A DNA stretch of 64,000 nt from Candidatus Dojkabacteria bacterium (GCA_023229785.1 JALNYV010000006.1:8695-72694), one strand, 5' to 3'; shown: positions 8,233-16,707, numbered from the stretch's first letter. The notes: generated from the sequence alone by a model not told the origin. Program-made: numbers and translations.

Positions 8233-8449
8233 TCTTTACGTTGCGAACTTGTTGTAAGTGATTATCGCTTAAATATTTTTCCAACCACTTGTGATCTTCA
8301 AGGTGTTTTTTTAATTTAGCACATTCAGTATCGTTCATGCAAGTCTTAGCACTATCTTTTTCACTAGTTTTGGTGATAACCATTTTACCATCTGCTGCTT
8401 CTTCTAACAGTCCCGCGTGCTTGCGTATCTCTAAAATATCCCAACTCAT
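8228..8449 (-). CDS. Small protein sharing N-terminal motif with 7443 gene
   Basis: 73 aa. MSWDILEIRKHAGLLEEA parallels GWDINDIRRIAGIYEAA of the next gene, so the two may carry the same targeting or processing helix. The remainder is Lys-rich with two cysteines. SD AAGGAGATTGTT. A late-type promoter precedes it. Confidence 0.5.
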   Translation of the reverse strand: MSWDILEIRKHAGLLEEAADGKMVITKTSEKDSAKTCMNDTECAKLKKHLEDHKWLEKYLSDNHLQQVRNVKK

Positions 8450-8478
8450 AACAATCTCCTTAGATGTTTGTTTATCCT

Positions 8479-8487
8479 TTATTTATG
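8479..8487 (-). promoter_or_regulatory. T4-late-like promoter
   Basis: Minus strand CATAAATAA, 32 bases before the start at 8449. Confidence 0.5.
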
Positions 8488-8515
8488 GTTAGTTTTAAAA
8501 TAATGACCTATAATG

Positions 8516-8962
8516 TTAATCAATCTCTTCTAATTTTTTAATAAGTCTATACGCAGCGGCGATGACCGGTTTGTGTAATATTCTTCCTTCTTCTTGAAAT
8601 TGTTCATTGGTCATCCATTTGGTATCACCAGTTTCATCAGAAGGAATACCAAACATGTCTTTAGATTTGACTTTGCAAACAAAAACCATAGTGCGGCCCA
8701 TGAAGTTTCCTAATTCAGCATATTTGACAACATTGCCAAAAAACAAACCTGCCTCCTCTTTGGCTTCACGTTTCGCGCACGCAAGAAAATCCTGATCTTC
8801 TGTTTCTACCTTTCCTTTAATTAGCTGAAACTCACTTCCTCCGCGCTCGAAATCAGCTGGCTGCATAAACAACATTTGTATTTTTTCATTTTCAACTATG
8901 AATGGGATCATCGCTGATCTATAAATTAAAATTTTGTTCGGGTTCGATTGAGGGAGATCCAT
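8516..8962 (-). CDS. Nudix hydrolase
   Basis: 148 aa. The Nudix box is visible as GKVETEDQDFLACAKREAKE followed by EAGL (about residues 50-73); REAKEEAGL supplies the metal-binding glutamates. Nudix enzymes hydrolyse nucleoside diphosphate derivatives, and the substrate cannot be told from sequence. It could be mutated-dNTP, NAD or ADP-ribose cleanup, which would fit the ADP-ribose genes elsewhere in the window. A sigma70-like promoter lies upstream and divergent from the GIY-YIG gene. Confidence 0.85.
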   Translation of the reverse strand: MDLPQSNPNKILIYRSAMIPFIVENEKIQMLFMQPADFERGGSEFQLIKGKVETEDQDFLACAKREAKEEAGLFFGNVVKYAELGNFMGRTMVFVCKVKSKDMFGIPSDETGDTKWMTNEQFQEEGRILHKPVIAAAYRLIKKLEEID

Positions 8963-8996
8963 AATAATTTTTCCTTATTTTGTTATAATTGTGTGT

Positions 8997-9025
8997 ATTT
9001 TACCCAAGAGTTATAATAATGTCAA
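8997..9025 (-). promoter_or_regulatory. Sigma70-like promoter
   Basis: Minus strand: TTGACA, 17 bases, TAAAAT. Drives the Nudix gene. Confidence 0.7.
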
Positions 9026-9036
9026 CTATTATTAAT

Positions 9037-9045
9037 CATAAATAC
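9037..9045 (+). promoter_or_regulatory. T4-late-like promoter
   Basis: Plus strand CATAAATAC before the leader of the GIY-YIG endonuclease. Confidence 0.4.
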
Positions 9046-9056
9046 CTTTATAATCA

Positions 9057-9090
9057 AAAACACCAAAAGACGGGAATCTTTTGATGTTTT
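9057..9090 (+). terminator. Leader hairpin, terminator-like
   Basis: AAAACACCAAAAGA pairs with TCTTTTGATGTTTT (13 of 14). It belongs to a leader shared with the HNH endonuclease genes at 47839 and 53222. Confidence 0.6.
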
Positions 9091-9120
9091 CTAAACAAAA
9101 ATTAACTAAGGAGGTTAATC

Positions 9121-10287
9121 ATGTCTGAATCTATTTATCCAACCCCTAATGAGGTGGAAGTTAAACAATTTTATGCTTACAAATTAATAGATTCTTTAAC
9201 AGGTCTTCCCTTTTATATAGGAAAAGGTACTGGCGATAGAATGTATAATCACGAACAGTATCACACCAAAGTGTACAAAACTGCTACACACAATAACACC
9301 CTACTTAAAAATAAAATCAAAAAGTTATTAAGAAACTCTGGAACAGTGAGATATCAAAAGTTTAACTGCAAATCAGAAGAACAAGCTTTTTTGATCGAAA
9401 AAGCCCTAATACACAAGTATGGTAGAAGAAATATTAAAACTGGAATATTATGCAACATGACAGATGGTGGTGAGGGAGTATCTGGTCATGTCCGCACAGA
9501 ACAACACAAAGATCTGTTGAGAGTTGCTGCTAGGAGGAGAGCTATGAAAATTGATCAATATACCATGGATGGGAAGTTCATAAGAACCTGGGATTATTAC
9601 AAAGATATTATTAATCAGCTACACATAGATGGAGGTGGTTTATCTATGTGTATAACTAATAAAATTAAATCTACAGGTGGGTTTAGATGGACTAAATCAA
9701 ATGTCCCCCTTCTCAAGTGGGATCCAATACACAAACCTCGTAAACATACTGGTAAAACTGTATATCAATTTGCTCAAGATGGTGAGTTTATAGCAAAATA
9801 TGATTCTCTAATTGGTGCTGCAAAAGCCACTGATAAACATCCCAGTGGTATGTTAGCTTGTTGCAAGGGAGAAACACCCACTTGCGGTGGATTTGTGTGG
9901 AGGCATACTGATGATTTTGAAGGATATGAGCATAAACACACAGTGTTTCAATATGATGAAAATGGTAAATCTGTGTGTGACTATTATAATATAAAAGAAG
10001 CTTCATTATGCACAAACTCAACATACGCTCAAATACAAAATGCTATATTCAAGCGCACCAAAGGTAATGGTTTCTATTGGTCTAAACTCAAACAAGACAG
10101 TATAATAGTCCACGATAAGAAGACTAGTGGAAAACCAGTAATACAACTAACAAAAACTGGTGAGTTTGTTGCGCAATTTGTAAGTGCAAGACAGGCTCAA
10201 AATATCACAGGTATAAGAGGTGTTTCCAATTGTGTTTCAGGGTTGGCAGCTACTGCTGGTGGATACAAGTGGAAACATGTTAATTAG
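9121..10287 (+). CDS. GIY-YIG homing endonuclease with NUMOD1-type repeats
   Basis: 388 aa. The N-terminal nuclease domain has the GIY-YIG variant FYAYKLID...LPFYIGKGTGDRMYNH and a downstream catalytic-type Glu region (EEQAFLIEKALIHKYG). From about 155 on there are four ~45-residue repeats of type Q(Y/F)x2-(D/N)G-(E/K)F(I/V)...GG-(F/Y)-x-W, typical NUMOD1 DNA-recognition modules. SD is GGAGG, 7 bases from the ATG. The start MSESIYP and the leader are shared with the HNH endonuclease at 47839 although the nuclease domains are unrelated. Probably a free-standing mobile gene inserted between phage genes. Confidence 0.9.
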   Translation: MSESIYPTPNEVEVKQFYAYKLIDSLTGLPFYIGKGTGDRMYNHEQYHTKVYKTATHNNTLLKNKIKKLLRNSGTVRYQKFNCKSEEQAFLIEKALIHKYGRRNIKTGILCNMTDGGEGVSGHVRTEQHKDLLRVAARRRAMKIDQYTMDGKFIRTWDYYKDIINQLHIDGGGLSMCITNKIKSTGGFRWTKSNVPLLKWDPIHKPRKHTGKTVYQFAQDGEFIAKYDSLIGAAKATDKHPSGMLACCKGETPTCGGFVWRHTDDFEGYEHKHTVFQYDENGKSVCDYYNIKEASLCTNSTYAQIQNAIFKRTKGNGFYWSKLKQDSIIVHDKKTSGKPVIQLTKTGEFVAQFVSARQAQNITGIRGVSNCVSGLAATAGGYKWKHVN

Positions 10288-10294
10288 GATTCAC

Positions 10295-10570
10295 CTATAA
10301 TATTGGTGGAATAAAAGTGTTAATATCAACTAACCACCCCTTTTCCCAATGATAGACTAATTCTTTATTAACGAATACTCTAACTGCATGAGGATGTTCT
10401 TCAGCATACCAAGTTGTGTAATCTCTCCAGGATTTTGGTGGAAACCATGATGATAATTGATATTTATAATCATTATCTTTAGTAAAATCATAACCATGAG
10501 TACCTACACCTTTGGATGATTCATTTCTGAGTGTCCATCTAAGTGAAATCACGTCACGTCCCCACCACAT
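10295..10570 (-). CDS. Hypothetical protein downstream of queE-like gene
   Basis: 91 aa, Trp-rich (eight Trp). Its start overlaps the end of the radical SAM gene by 17 bases, so translation is probably coupled. No recognised family. Confidence 0.55.
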   Translation of the reverse strand: MWWGRDVISLRWTLRNESSKGVGTHGYDFTKDNDYKYQLSSWFPPKSWRDYTTWYAEEHPHAVRVFVNKELVYHWEKGWLVDINTFIPPIL

Positions 10571-11447
10571 TTCCCCAAATCTCTAGATGAACTCTGTGAC
10601 AATATGTGTACCCACGCTCAATACACTGTTCAGCTACCCTTTGAGTAATTTCTGATTGATCTGATTGTTGACAGGCCATGGGCATTATGAAAACCCCTAT
10701 ATCTCTTGGAACACCAGCATCATAATATGCTTCCATAGCTTTAGATACTTCATTAAACGAATTATCATCAGGTCCACATACAAATTTAAAATATTGTTCA
10801 AATTTCCAATCACCTAACAAATTTTTTGATAATTGTTTTATAGCTACATCAGGGCAGATTGCTTTTTCAAATGGTTCACCACTTACTGATAATTTTGGAC
10901 TATTACTCCAAATTACTTTTCGGCCTGGTTGATTATTTGTCCAATCGTTCAATTCATTCATAAACTTGTCCGATAAAGGTACTGAACAATTAGTCTCAAT
11001 CAATAATAATTTCAACCCACTCATAGTAGGATAATTTAATAATGCTGGAATAGTTTTCGCCCGTAAAGTAGGTTCACCACCTGTGAGACTAAAAATTATA
11101 GGTTGGCCTGTTTTTGGGTGGACCCACCTATAATTAGGTAAAGACATTATAAGTTCATGAGCTAAATCTTCTTCATCTCCCTCATGCCACATATGTCTAA
11201 ACTTACTATCCCATGAATATATAGAATCACACCCTCTTGTTATTAAAGGTATTGTATAGATATTATCATGATCTTTTGGATCAAAACCCAACACTTCCAC
11301 GGAAGTGGTATCTAACATATCTGGATTGTTAAACCCTCTACACTGGAAATTACACCCAGTAAAACGTGCATATGACGTGGGTCTCCCTGTGTAAGGTCCT
11401 TCCCCTTCTGTGCTCATGAATACTTCTGACCAACTAAATTTTGCCAT
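10554..11447 (-). CDS. queE: QueE-like radical SAM enzyme with split Cys motif
   Basis: 297 aa. QueE (7-carboxy-7-deazaguanine synthase) converts carboxy-tetrahydropterin to CDG on the way to preQ0. The start FSWSEVFMSTEGEGPYTGRP is the QueE signature. The SAM cluster motif CxxxCxxC is split: C32-x3-C36 is followed by 36 residues before C73 in GCDSIYSWD, which matches the usual CDTxYAW. FSLTGGEPTL is the GGE SAM-binding motif. The ATG at 11447 overlaps the upstream stop (TAATG) and has GAGG 8 bases away; the upstream ATG at 11465 lacks one. An alternative is a related phage radical-activating enzyme. Confidence 0.75.
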   Translation of the reverse strand: MAKFSWSEVFMSTEGEGPYTGRPTSYARFTGCNFQCRGFNNPDMLDTTSVEVLGFDPKDHDNIYTIPLITRGCDSIYSWDSKFRHMWHEGDEEDLAHELIMSLPNYRWVHPKTGQPIIFSLTGGEPTLRAKTIPALLNYPTMSGLKLLLIETNCSVPLSDKFMNELNDWTNNQPGRKVIWSNSPKLSVSGEPFEKAICPDVAIKQLSKNLLGDWKFEQYFKFVCGPDDNSFNEVSKAMEAYYDAGVPRDIGVFIMPMACQQSDQSEITQRVAEQCIERGYTYCHRVHLEIWGNVVGT

Positions 11448-12037
11448 TATACGTCCTCTCTCCAAACCATCTGTATTTTTGTTTCTTTATCTTGTTTTAC
11501 AATCACTTTACCAATAAGTCCTCTGTCATACTCACTCATAGTAGCAATGAATCGTTTAGCTTGTTTCAATACAGCTAAAGATACATTGTGTTGTTGAGCA
11601 AATTCTAACGCAGGTTCTGGAATTTCTGTAACTTGAAATAAAGCTTGTGTTATCTTATCACCCTTTCTGCCACGTTTTTTTGGGACTTTAATAACTACTT
11701 TCTTGGTTGCAGATTCAGCAGGAACTGGTTGCTCTATGTGTTGAGTGGTAATATCACCACACGCTTCAGACTTCGCTGCTGTTGGTAATTCAGACATTTG
11801 GTATATAGGATCTTGACTTAATTGAACAAGTAGTGCTCTATCTTCCCAAAATAGGTTATCATACTGATCGATATCCAAATCCTCCGTTGCTGCGAACGTC
11901 CCTGCATTTTTTAATTTTAAAGCTACTTCTAGCTCACTTATTGTGATACCAAAAGTATCACAAATGAGTTTATCACTTGGGTGATACTTCTCTATTAAAG
12001 CAAGTTTATCATTCCACGACATATTTTCCACACTCAT
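11447..12037 (-). CDS. Putative DNA-binding regulator
   Basis: 196 aa. The N-terminus, KLICDTFGITISELEVALKL, looks like a helix-turn-helix. The centre has a basic AT-hook-like KVPKKRGRKGDK, followed by a helical domain (about 135-190). It overlaps the queE-like start by one base. A sigma70-like promoter lies 40 bases upstream, so this is the first gene of the operon and may regulate it (inference). Confidence 0.5.
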   Translation of the reverse strand: MSVENMSWNDKLALIEKYHPSDKLICDTFGITISELEVALKLKNAGTFAATEDLDIDQYDNLFWEDRALLVQLSQDPIYQMSELPTAAKSEACGDITTQHIEQPVPAESATKKVVIKVPKKRGRKGDKITQALFQVTEIPEPALEFAQQHNVSLAVLKQAKRFIATMSEYDRGLIGKVIVKQDKETKIQMVWREDV

Positions 12038-12076
12038 TTTTCTATCCTCTATATATTGTTGAATTTTGTATAATAT

Positions 12077-12105
12077 ATTTTACACTAATAAAATACAAAA
12101 ATCAA
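12077..12105 (-). promoter_or_regulatory. Sigma70-like promoter
   Basis: Minus strand: TTGATT, 17 bases, TAAAAT. Drives 12037 and the queE-like gene. Confidence 0.65.
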
Positions 12106-12113
12106 CAAAGGGT

Positions 12114-12326
12114 TTACCATTTTTCCATAGGACAGGAAGCTTTCTTAAGTTTAGTTTTGGCTTTGGTGAAACACCCACATATAGTGCATATGTTGAGTGT
12201 TGTATTGCGAAGCTCACACTTTTGGCAAATTTCATATCGTTCATCTGCTAATTGCTTTGGCACCAATCTGAGTCTGAATGTAATGATATCCCACAATACA
12301 TTAAAAATATTATATCCCTTAAACAT
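12114..12326 (-). CDS. Small zinc-ribbon protein
   Basis: 70 aa. Two Cys pairs (ICQKC and ICTICGC) and a terminal SCPMEKW match a small zinc-binding protein common in T4-like phages, of unknown function. The ATG at 12326 was chosen because GGGAGA lies 7 bases upstream; the longer start at 12365 would overlap the previous gene by 47 bases. Confidence 0.7.
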   Translation of the reverse strand: MFKGYNIFNVLWDIITFRLRLVPKQLADERYEICQKCELRNTTLNICTICGCFTKAKTKLKKASCPMEKW

Positions 12327-12786
12327 TAGGTTTCTCCCACGGCATATTAACAAATGTTCCATCATCTGGTATAGTCACACCAATAAAAGTTGGAACAAAT
12401 ATAGGTTGGTCATGTTGTTTATAATATAGCACAGCTGAGTGTACTATATTCCCAGGGATTGGCTTATAGAAAGAGTCAATCTCTTTTAAAGTTCTCCCAC
12501 TGTCGGCAATTTCATCAATTAAAAATATATGCTCATCATACAACAGTGGTAAAGTATTGTGATGGTTTTTGTTATCACCCTTGCCGTGTTTAGACGAATA
12601 TGATACGGACACTAGTGGTGTATCTAAAAGATGTGAGAGAATTACAGCTGGAACAAGCCCTCCACGGGCTATTCCAAGTATTACATTAAATTGCAAATGC
12701 TGTTTCTTAATAGTGTCTGCTATGTGGACACATAATTGGTGAACATCAGCATATGTTGGATTATAAATATCTATCACCCAAAACAC
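12319..12786 (-). CDS. Type I phosphoribosyltransferase
   Basis: 155 aa. The PRPP-binding motif is HIFLIDEIADSGRTL (about residues 85-99), preceded by ILGIARGGLVPAVILS, typical of xanthine/hypoxanthine-type enzymes that attach ribose-5-phosphate to a purine base. In this neighbourhood the base could be a purine or a deazaguanine precursor. Its start overlaps the exonuclease end by 13 bases. Confidence 0.85.
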   Translation of the reverse strand: MFWVIDIYNPTYADVHQLCVHIADTIKKQHLQFNVILGIARGGLVPAVILSHLLDTPLVSVSYSSKHGKGDNKNHHNTLPLLYDEHIFLIDEIADSGRTLKEIDSFYKPIPGNIVHSAVLYYKQHDQPIFVPTFIGVTIPDDGTFVNMPWEKPNV

Positions 12787-13388
12787 TCATCAGCCATAGC
12801 TCTTGTGGTTTTAATAACTTGCAGCGCTGCTTTTGCATCATCCAAAGCATTGTGCTTAGCTCTAACAGGGACTCCAACCATTTCAAATAGATCATCACTA
12901 TTATATGTATCAAAAATTGTATAACCTATGGAGTGTGTATCAACCATCCTTGCGGCAAAGTTAATTTCTATGCCTTCTGATCTCAATGTTCTCCTCAAAA
13001 AGGCACGATCAAAAGATGGATTATGGCCTGCTAGGCAAACAGCAGAGGAAGGACCCCAATATTCAAGAATTAGGGAGGCGATTTCCTCAACTGCCTCGGA
13101 CATATCAACACCGTGTTCTTCTAAATATGCCCTTGACATCCCATGAACCTGTTCAGCTTTATCGCTCCACTGACTAACACCATCCCACTTAATTTCAAGA
13201 TAAAGTTCATCCAAAATTTCTAATGTTTGAGCATTTACAACCAACACACCCCAACTTACGGCTTGAAAATACTGACCAGTTTTAGAGTTAAAAGATGGAT
13301 TATCCTCCCCCAAAGCAACACCAGATGTTTCTGCGTCTGCTACAAGTAGTAGACTCATATATCCTCTTGGTTTTTTATCATCACTCAT
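12774..13388 (-). CDS. DnaQ-like DEDDh 3'-5' exonuclease
   Basis: 204 aa. Exo I is LLLVADAETSG, Exo II is LAGHNPSFDRAFL, and Exo III is HNALDDAKAAL with the histidine of the DEDDh type. The ATG at 13388 (MSDDKKPRGY) was chosen: AAAGGA precedes it, and the frame extends upstream only as unlikely sequence overlapping the 13405 gene. Likely acts in DNA or RNA end trimming or proofreading. Confidence 0.9.
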   Translation of the reverse strand: MSDDKKPRGYMSLLLVADAETSGVALGEDNPSFNSKTGQYFQAVSWGVLVVNAQTLEILDELYLEIKWDGVSQWSDKAEQVHGMSRAYLEEHGVDMSEAVEEIASLILEYWGPSSAVCLAGHNPSFDRAFLRRTLRSEGIEINFAARMVDTHSIGYTIFDTYNSDDLFEMVGVPVRAKHNALDDAKAALQVIKTTRAMADECFG

Positions 13389-13404
13389 TTTAATTCCTTT
13401 AAAA

Positions 13405-13596
13405 TTAAATAAAATCTGAGTTTGAATTGAGCAGAGGGCCCATACCAGACTCAGTTCTATTTGGATTGGATGGTATTTGACGTTGACCTGGTCCAGATTG
13501 TTCTTTAGGTTGTGGGAATACAACATATTCCAATCTAGATAGGCGTTGTTCAAGCTCAACAATTTTTAGTTCCAATTTTTCGCTTTTTTCACACAT
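13405..13596 (-). CDS. Small coiled-coil protein
   Basis: 63 aa. The first ~28 residues form a heptad-rich helix (KLELKIVELEQRLSRLEYVV), followed by a Pro/Gly/Asn-rich tail. SD AAGGAAATTATC. Resembles small phage structural or chaperone-like proteins; function unknown. Confidence 0.6.
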   Translation of the reverse strand: MCEKSEKLELKIVELEQRLSRLEYVVFPQPKEQSGPGQRQIPSNPNRTESGMGPLLNSNSDFI

Positions 13597-13632
13597 GATA
13601 ATTTCCTTATGTTAGTTAAATGATTGTTATAT

Positions 13633-14190
13633 TTAGTTGATTAAATCTTGAGGTTTCTTATATTCAGACCAATGAGTGTCCACTTCTGTATTATAACCTC
13701 CCGTATACAGTCCTACTGAATCACTTTGAACAAATTTAATTTGCCCTATTCTAGTGTTAGGAGCTAGTAATATTTTACACCCTCTGTTGTGGAGCATACC
13801 TGCAATATTGCCTACAAATCCACTGTCATATAATCCCGAAGTTAAAAACGTTCCATTTCGGTTGAGAGTGGAACGAATAACCAATTCTGCCGCTACTCCT
13901 TCTGGAAGATTAACATAGAAGTTTGAAGTGAAATCATAACAATTATCGGGTTCTAAACACCAAACCAAACCATATGTGTCGTTCGTCTGCGGTTCGAGTT
14001 TCCTCCACGCGGCCATTGATTTTGAGTCTTCGCTCAAAAATGCGTATCTATCCTCAGGGTTTGGCATGTGCATTAAGATCCCACAATCAAAATCTAAAGC
14101 ATTTGGTTGAATGTATTTTTTGATATCAGTTACTTTATCATTCCATGTAACCCAACCGTTATCAATAGCAGTTTTTGGTGATATTAACAT
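13633..14190 (-). CDS. dCTP deaminase/dUTPase-family protein
   Basis: 185 aa. It matches the Dcd fold: IQPNALDFDCGI near 28-39, RSTLNRNGTFLTSGLYDSG then FVGNIAGMLHNRG, and IGQIKFVQSDS. In Dcd the glutamate needed for deamination lies in a G-x-x-T-x-E strand; here that strand reads GNIAGML without Glu. It may therefore be a dUTPase-like or regulatory member rather than a deaminase. A separate classical dUTPase is at 22247. Confidence 0.7.
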   Translation of the reverse strand: MLISPKTAIDNGWVTWNDKVTDIKKYIQPNALDFDCGILMHMPNPEDRYAFLSEDSKSMAAWRKLEPQTNDTYGLVWCLEPDNCYDFTSNFYVNLPEGVAAELVIRSTLNRNGTFLTSGLYDSGFVGNIAGMLHNRGCKILLAPNTRIGQIKFVQSDSVGLYTGGYNTEVDTHWSEYKKPQDLIN

Positions 14191-14242
14191 ATTTTATATT
14201 CTCCATTTGTTTTTTACTTCCATTTTTTAATTCTTTTAGTTA

Positions 14243-14509
14243 TTATACAGAAGATTCAGCTTTGGGGCAACGATTATTTTGATGATAATATACGTTATCC
14301 ATCATCTCCTTCATCCAACAATCAATATCACACAATAATGATGGAATATCATCAAGATCTCCTTGATCTAAGTCAAAAGAATAAAAACCATCTTCAAACC
14401 ATATAACTAATTCAAGGCTATCATATTCTTCATTATATTTGATGTGGTGGCTTCTACCCCCAACTGTTGGATATTTAATTTGCAAAGCACTTAACAATTG
14501 ATAAATCAT
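14243..14509 (-). CDS. Hypothetical protein, paralogue of 14506 gene
   Basis: 88 aa. Shares KYPTVG...(F/Y).(F/L)DL...DLDDIPSLL with its upstream neighbour, so the pair is a tandem duplication. ATG overlaps the previous stop (ATGA). Unknown function. Confidence 0.55.
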   Translation of the reverse strand: MIYQLLSALQIKYPTVGGRSHHIKYNEEYDSLELVIWFEDGFYSFDLDQGDLDDIPSLLCDIDCWMKEMMDNVYYHQNNRCPKAESSV

Positions 14510-14718
14510 GTGTGACTCCTGGTGAGGTAATCAATACCATCTAATAATTTTGGAATATCTTCTAAATCCTTATCATCTAAACAAAACGTGTGAGGATAAT
14601 GGTTAACATACATCTGCAAAATCACCCGTTTCTTCTCATTACTATAATAGATTTCAGCTTTTTCTATCCCAACAGTTGGATATTTTTCATATAACGCTTG
14701 CATGAATTTACAAATCAT
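14506..14718 (-). CDS. Hypothetical protein, paralogue of 14243 gene
   Basis: 70 aa. KYPTVGIEKAEIYY...DLEDIPKLLDGID. Lies between the DpdA-like gene and its paralogue, in the same operon. SD AAGAGGAAGTAATT. Unknown function. Confidence 0.55.
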   Translation of the reverse strand: MICKFMQALYEKYPTVGIEKAEIYYSNEKKRVILQMYVNHYPHTFCLDDKDLEDIPKLLDGIDYLTRSHT

Positions 14719-14730
14719 AATTACTTCCTC

Positions 14731-15579
14731 TTATATATAATTTGATGGATACTTGAATATATCAAATGTGACATCTAAATTATATTGAATAGCTTCATGA
14801 ATATGATCTTTTTTAGACCAAGGTTCATTAAAATCCACCTCTCTTAAATATTTTTTATGAACAGGAAGAAAACTATCACCGGTGGTGTTGTATCTGTGCC
14901 CACATATAGCCGCCCAGACTGGTCCAGAACTATCACAACTATCTAAAGCATCCATTTTTATAAGTGCTGGGATTTCAACATTTGGTGCACTGTTTAACCC
15001 TAGGTAGTGGTGAAACTTAGTTGCTAGGGCAGACCTATCCAATAATAATTGTGTCATTACTACACGAGCGTAGGATTTGGGAATATGCGGTAGGGCATTT
15101 GGTATTCCTAAAATACTCATCCCGATTATGTCTATATCTGGATTTTCTCTAGCCCACTCATAAGCAGAAATCCAATCCTCTAGATCGTCAACAACACTTT
15201 GAGGTACAAACATAGTTTTGAACCCCTCATCTTTAAATTGAGGAATTAGTTTTATTGCTGCATTCACAGTCTTAATTGATTCCACACCTGGATAATCAGG
15301 CAACACTAGAGCATCTGCATTGATTCTATGGCCTAGTTCAACTAATTTGGATGGAGCATAGCTTCCCCCCAATTCGAACGCTCCATTGTCCATTATAACT
15401 CTATCTCCCCGGTCTGACATTTTTTTATAAAATGCAGCATACGTTGGGTTTGTGTCCACAATATGAGCTAATACCAAATGGGTGTGGGATTGAGTAGCAT
15501 ATTCTTCCAAATATGTTGTTGGTGTGATAACACAAAAATGTGGTTCTCCACCTATTTCAAAGTCTTTAAGATTAATCAT
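14731..15579 (-). CDS. dpdA: DpdA-like deazaguanine transglycosylase (TGT superfamily)
   Basis: 282 aa, TIM-barrel-like. VIMDNGAFELGG (about 61-72) corresponds to the D-(S/N)-G-(G/A)-F active-site loop of tRNA-guanine transglycosylases. ALVLPDYPG, then IIGMSILGIPN, then FHHYLGL and MDALDSCDSSGPVWA correspond to later barrel strands, including the second aspartate. The zinc-site cysteines of tRNA TGT are absent, as in phage DpdA proteins that insert preQ0-type bases into DNA. Context with QueE- and QueD-like genes supports genome 7-deazaguanine modification. The substrate remains inferred. Confidence 0.65.
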   Translation of the reverse strand: MINLKDFEIGGEPHFCVITPTTYLEEYATQSHTHLVLAHIVDTNPTYAAFYKKMSDRGDRVIMDNGAFELGGSYAPSKLVELGHRINADALVLPDYPGVESIKTVNAAIKLIPQFKDEGFKTMFVPQSVVDDLEDWISAYEWARENPDIDIIGMSILGIPNALPHIPKSYARVVMTQLLLDRSALATKFHHYLGLNSAPNVEIPALIKMDALDSCDSSGPVWAAICGHRYNTTGDSFLPVHKKYLREVDFNEPWSKKDHIHEAIQYNLDVTFDIFKYPSNYI

Positions 15580-15875
15580 GGTAATATTTTCTCCAAAATG
15601 TTTAATATAGGATCTATCATACCGAATACATTATGAGAAGTCAAGCGACTAATTATCACTAAGATGTCCCATCCAAAGAAAAACATACTCAGGGTGATAA
15701 GTGGATAATTTTTCTCACGAATAAAGCTGCCCACTATTAATGTATTACCTAACATTAATATAAGCCAAGGTGTGATTGATTTTGAGGCCATGATAGGGCT
15801 TAACAATAAGATCGTCCCAACAATAGCACAAACGTTGGAAAGCCACTTCATTATTTCCCATGTTTTATATGACAT
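15576..15875 (-). CDS. Small membrane protein
   Basis: 99 aa with two to three hydrophobic segments (about 11-30, 36-50, 58-78). Overlaps the DpdA-like start by 4 bases (ATGA) and is the first gene after a sigma70-like promoter. Function unknown. Confidence 0.6.
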   Translation of the reverse strand: MSYKTWEIMKWLSNVCAIVGTILLLSPIMASKSITPWLILMLGNTLIVGSFIREKNYPLITLSMFFFGWDILVIISRLTSHNVFGMIDPILNILEKILP

Positions 15876-15898
15876 ATGATTCTCCTGTATTAAGAAGA

Positions 15899-15927
15899 AT
15901 CATATTATGAAATTAGTTAAAAGTCAA
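15899..15927 (-). promoter_or_regulatory. Sigma70-like promoter
   Basis: Minus strand: TTGACT, 17 bases, TATGAT, before the 15875-14243 operon. Confidence 0.6.
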
Positions 15928-16682
15928 CTAATATGTTTGATTATTATTTCTTCCACTTGTTCACCATCTTTCATAACAGCGAGTATCGCTCCTTCTTGAG
16001 TGTGGTGCACTATTCTTGCTGTAGATCCATGTCTTCTTAGTTTATTAATTAAATCGTGTACAACTTCCCCAAGATCTTCTCCTTCAACCTCAACATCTGC
16101 TGTATTGGGGATACTTACGAAATATCTATGCTTACTTACATCTTCTGAAAGTGGTTGCATGGTGGGGGTGGCGGATTCAGAATACACCACCTCGGATTTT
16201 CTCCAAGACCCTTTGTTCCCCCTAGAATCCCACAATTGGTGGACTGCATATTTCAACAACTCTTCATATTGTTTCCATGCTGACTTTTGTGTGGGGATTG
16301 GACGGCGGATTTTAGAAACCATATAGGCAGTATCACAAAGTTCTTTCGCATCTGACCAACTTTGATTTAGATCCCGGCCACCTTTCCTAATTAATTTCTT
16401 TAGTTCTCCAACAACAACAGCAGGCAAAGAAGTTAATTTTTCCAAAGTTTTTGATTCAGCATCCTCTTGTATTAGATATCCCGAAAATGTCAGTCTCTCA
16501 GCAATAGCTGGAGTCCAGTAAGTTTTTTTATCCTTACCTGTAGATTTTACACTAAACTTATGGTTTTTTGCTTTTCTTTTCTTCCCATAATCAGTATTAT
16601 CTGTTTGCATAGGAATAGAGCCTTTGTTCATCTCTTTCGATTTTCTCGCAAGTTCGTTTTCTTGTGCTGGACCTTTCATCAT
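15924..16682 (-). CDS. Uncharacterised phage protein
   Basis: 252 aa. The Lys-rich N-terminus is followed by a helical region (AVVVGELKKLIRKGGRDLNQ...WKQYEELLKYAVHQL), a pattern I associate with conserved T4-like phage proteins of unknown role. It ends in a small alpha/beta domain. A late-type promoter lies about 26 bases upstream, which suggests a virion or late role. Confidence 0.5.
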   Translation of the reverse strand: MMKGPAQENELARKSKEMNKGSIPMQTDNTDYGKKRKAKNHKFSVKSTGKDKKTYWTPAIAERLTFSGYLIQEDAESKTLEKLTSLPAVVVGELKKLIRKGGRDLNQSWSDAKELCDTAYMVSKIRRPIPTQKSAWKQYEELLKYAVHQLWDSRGNKGSWRKSEVVYSESATPTMQPLSEDVSKHRYFVSIPNTADVEVEGEDLGEVVHDLINKLRRHGSTARIVHHTQEGAILAVMKDGEQVEEIIIKHIS

Positions 16683-16707
16683 AATTATCCCTGGATTGTC
16701 TATAGTG

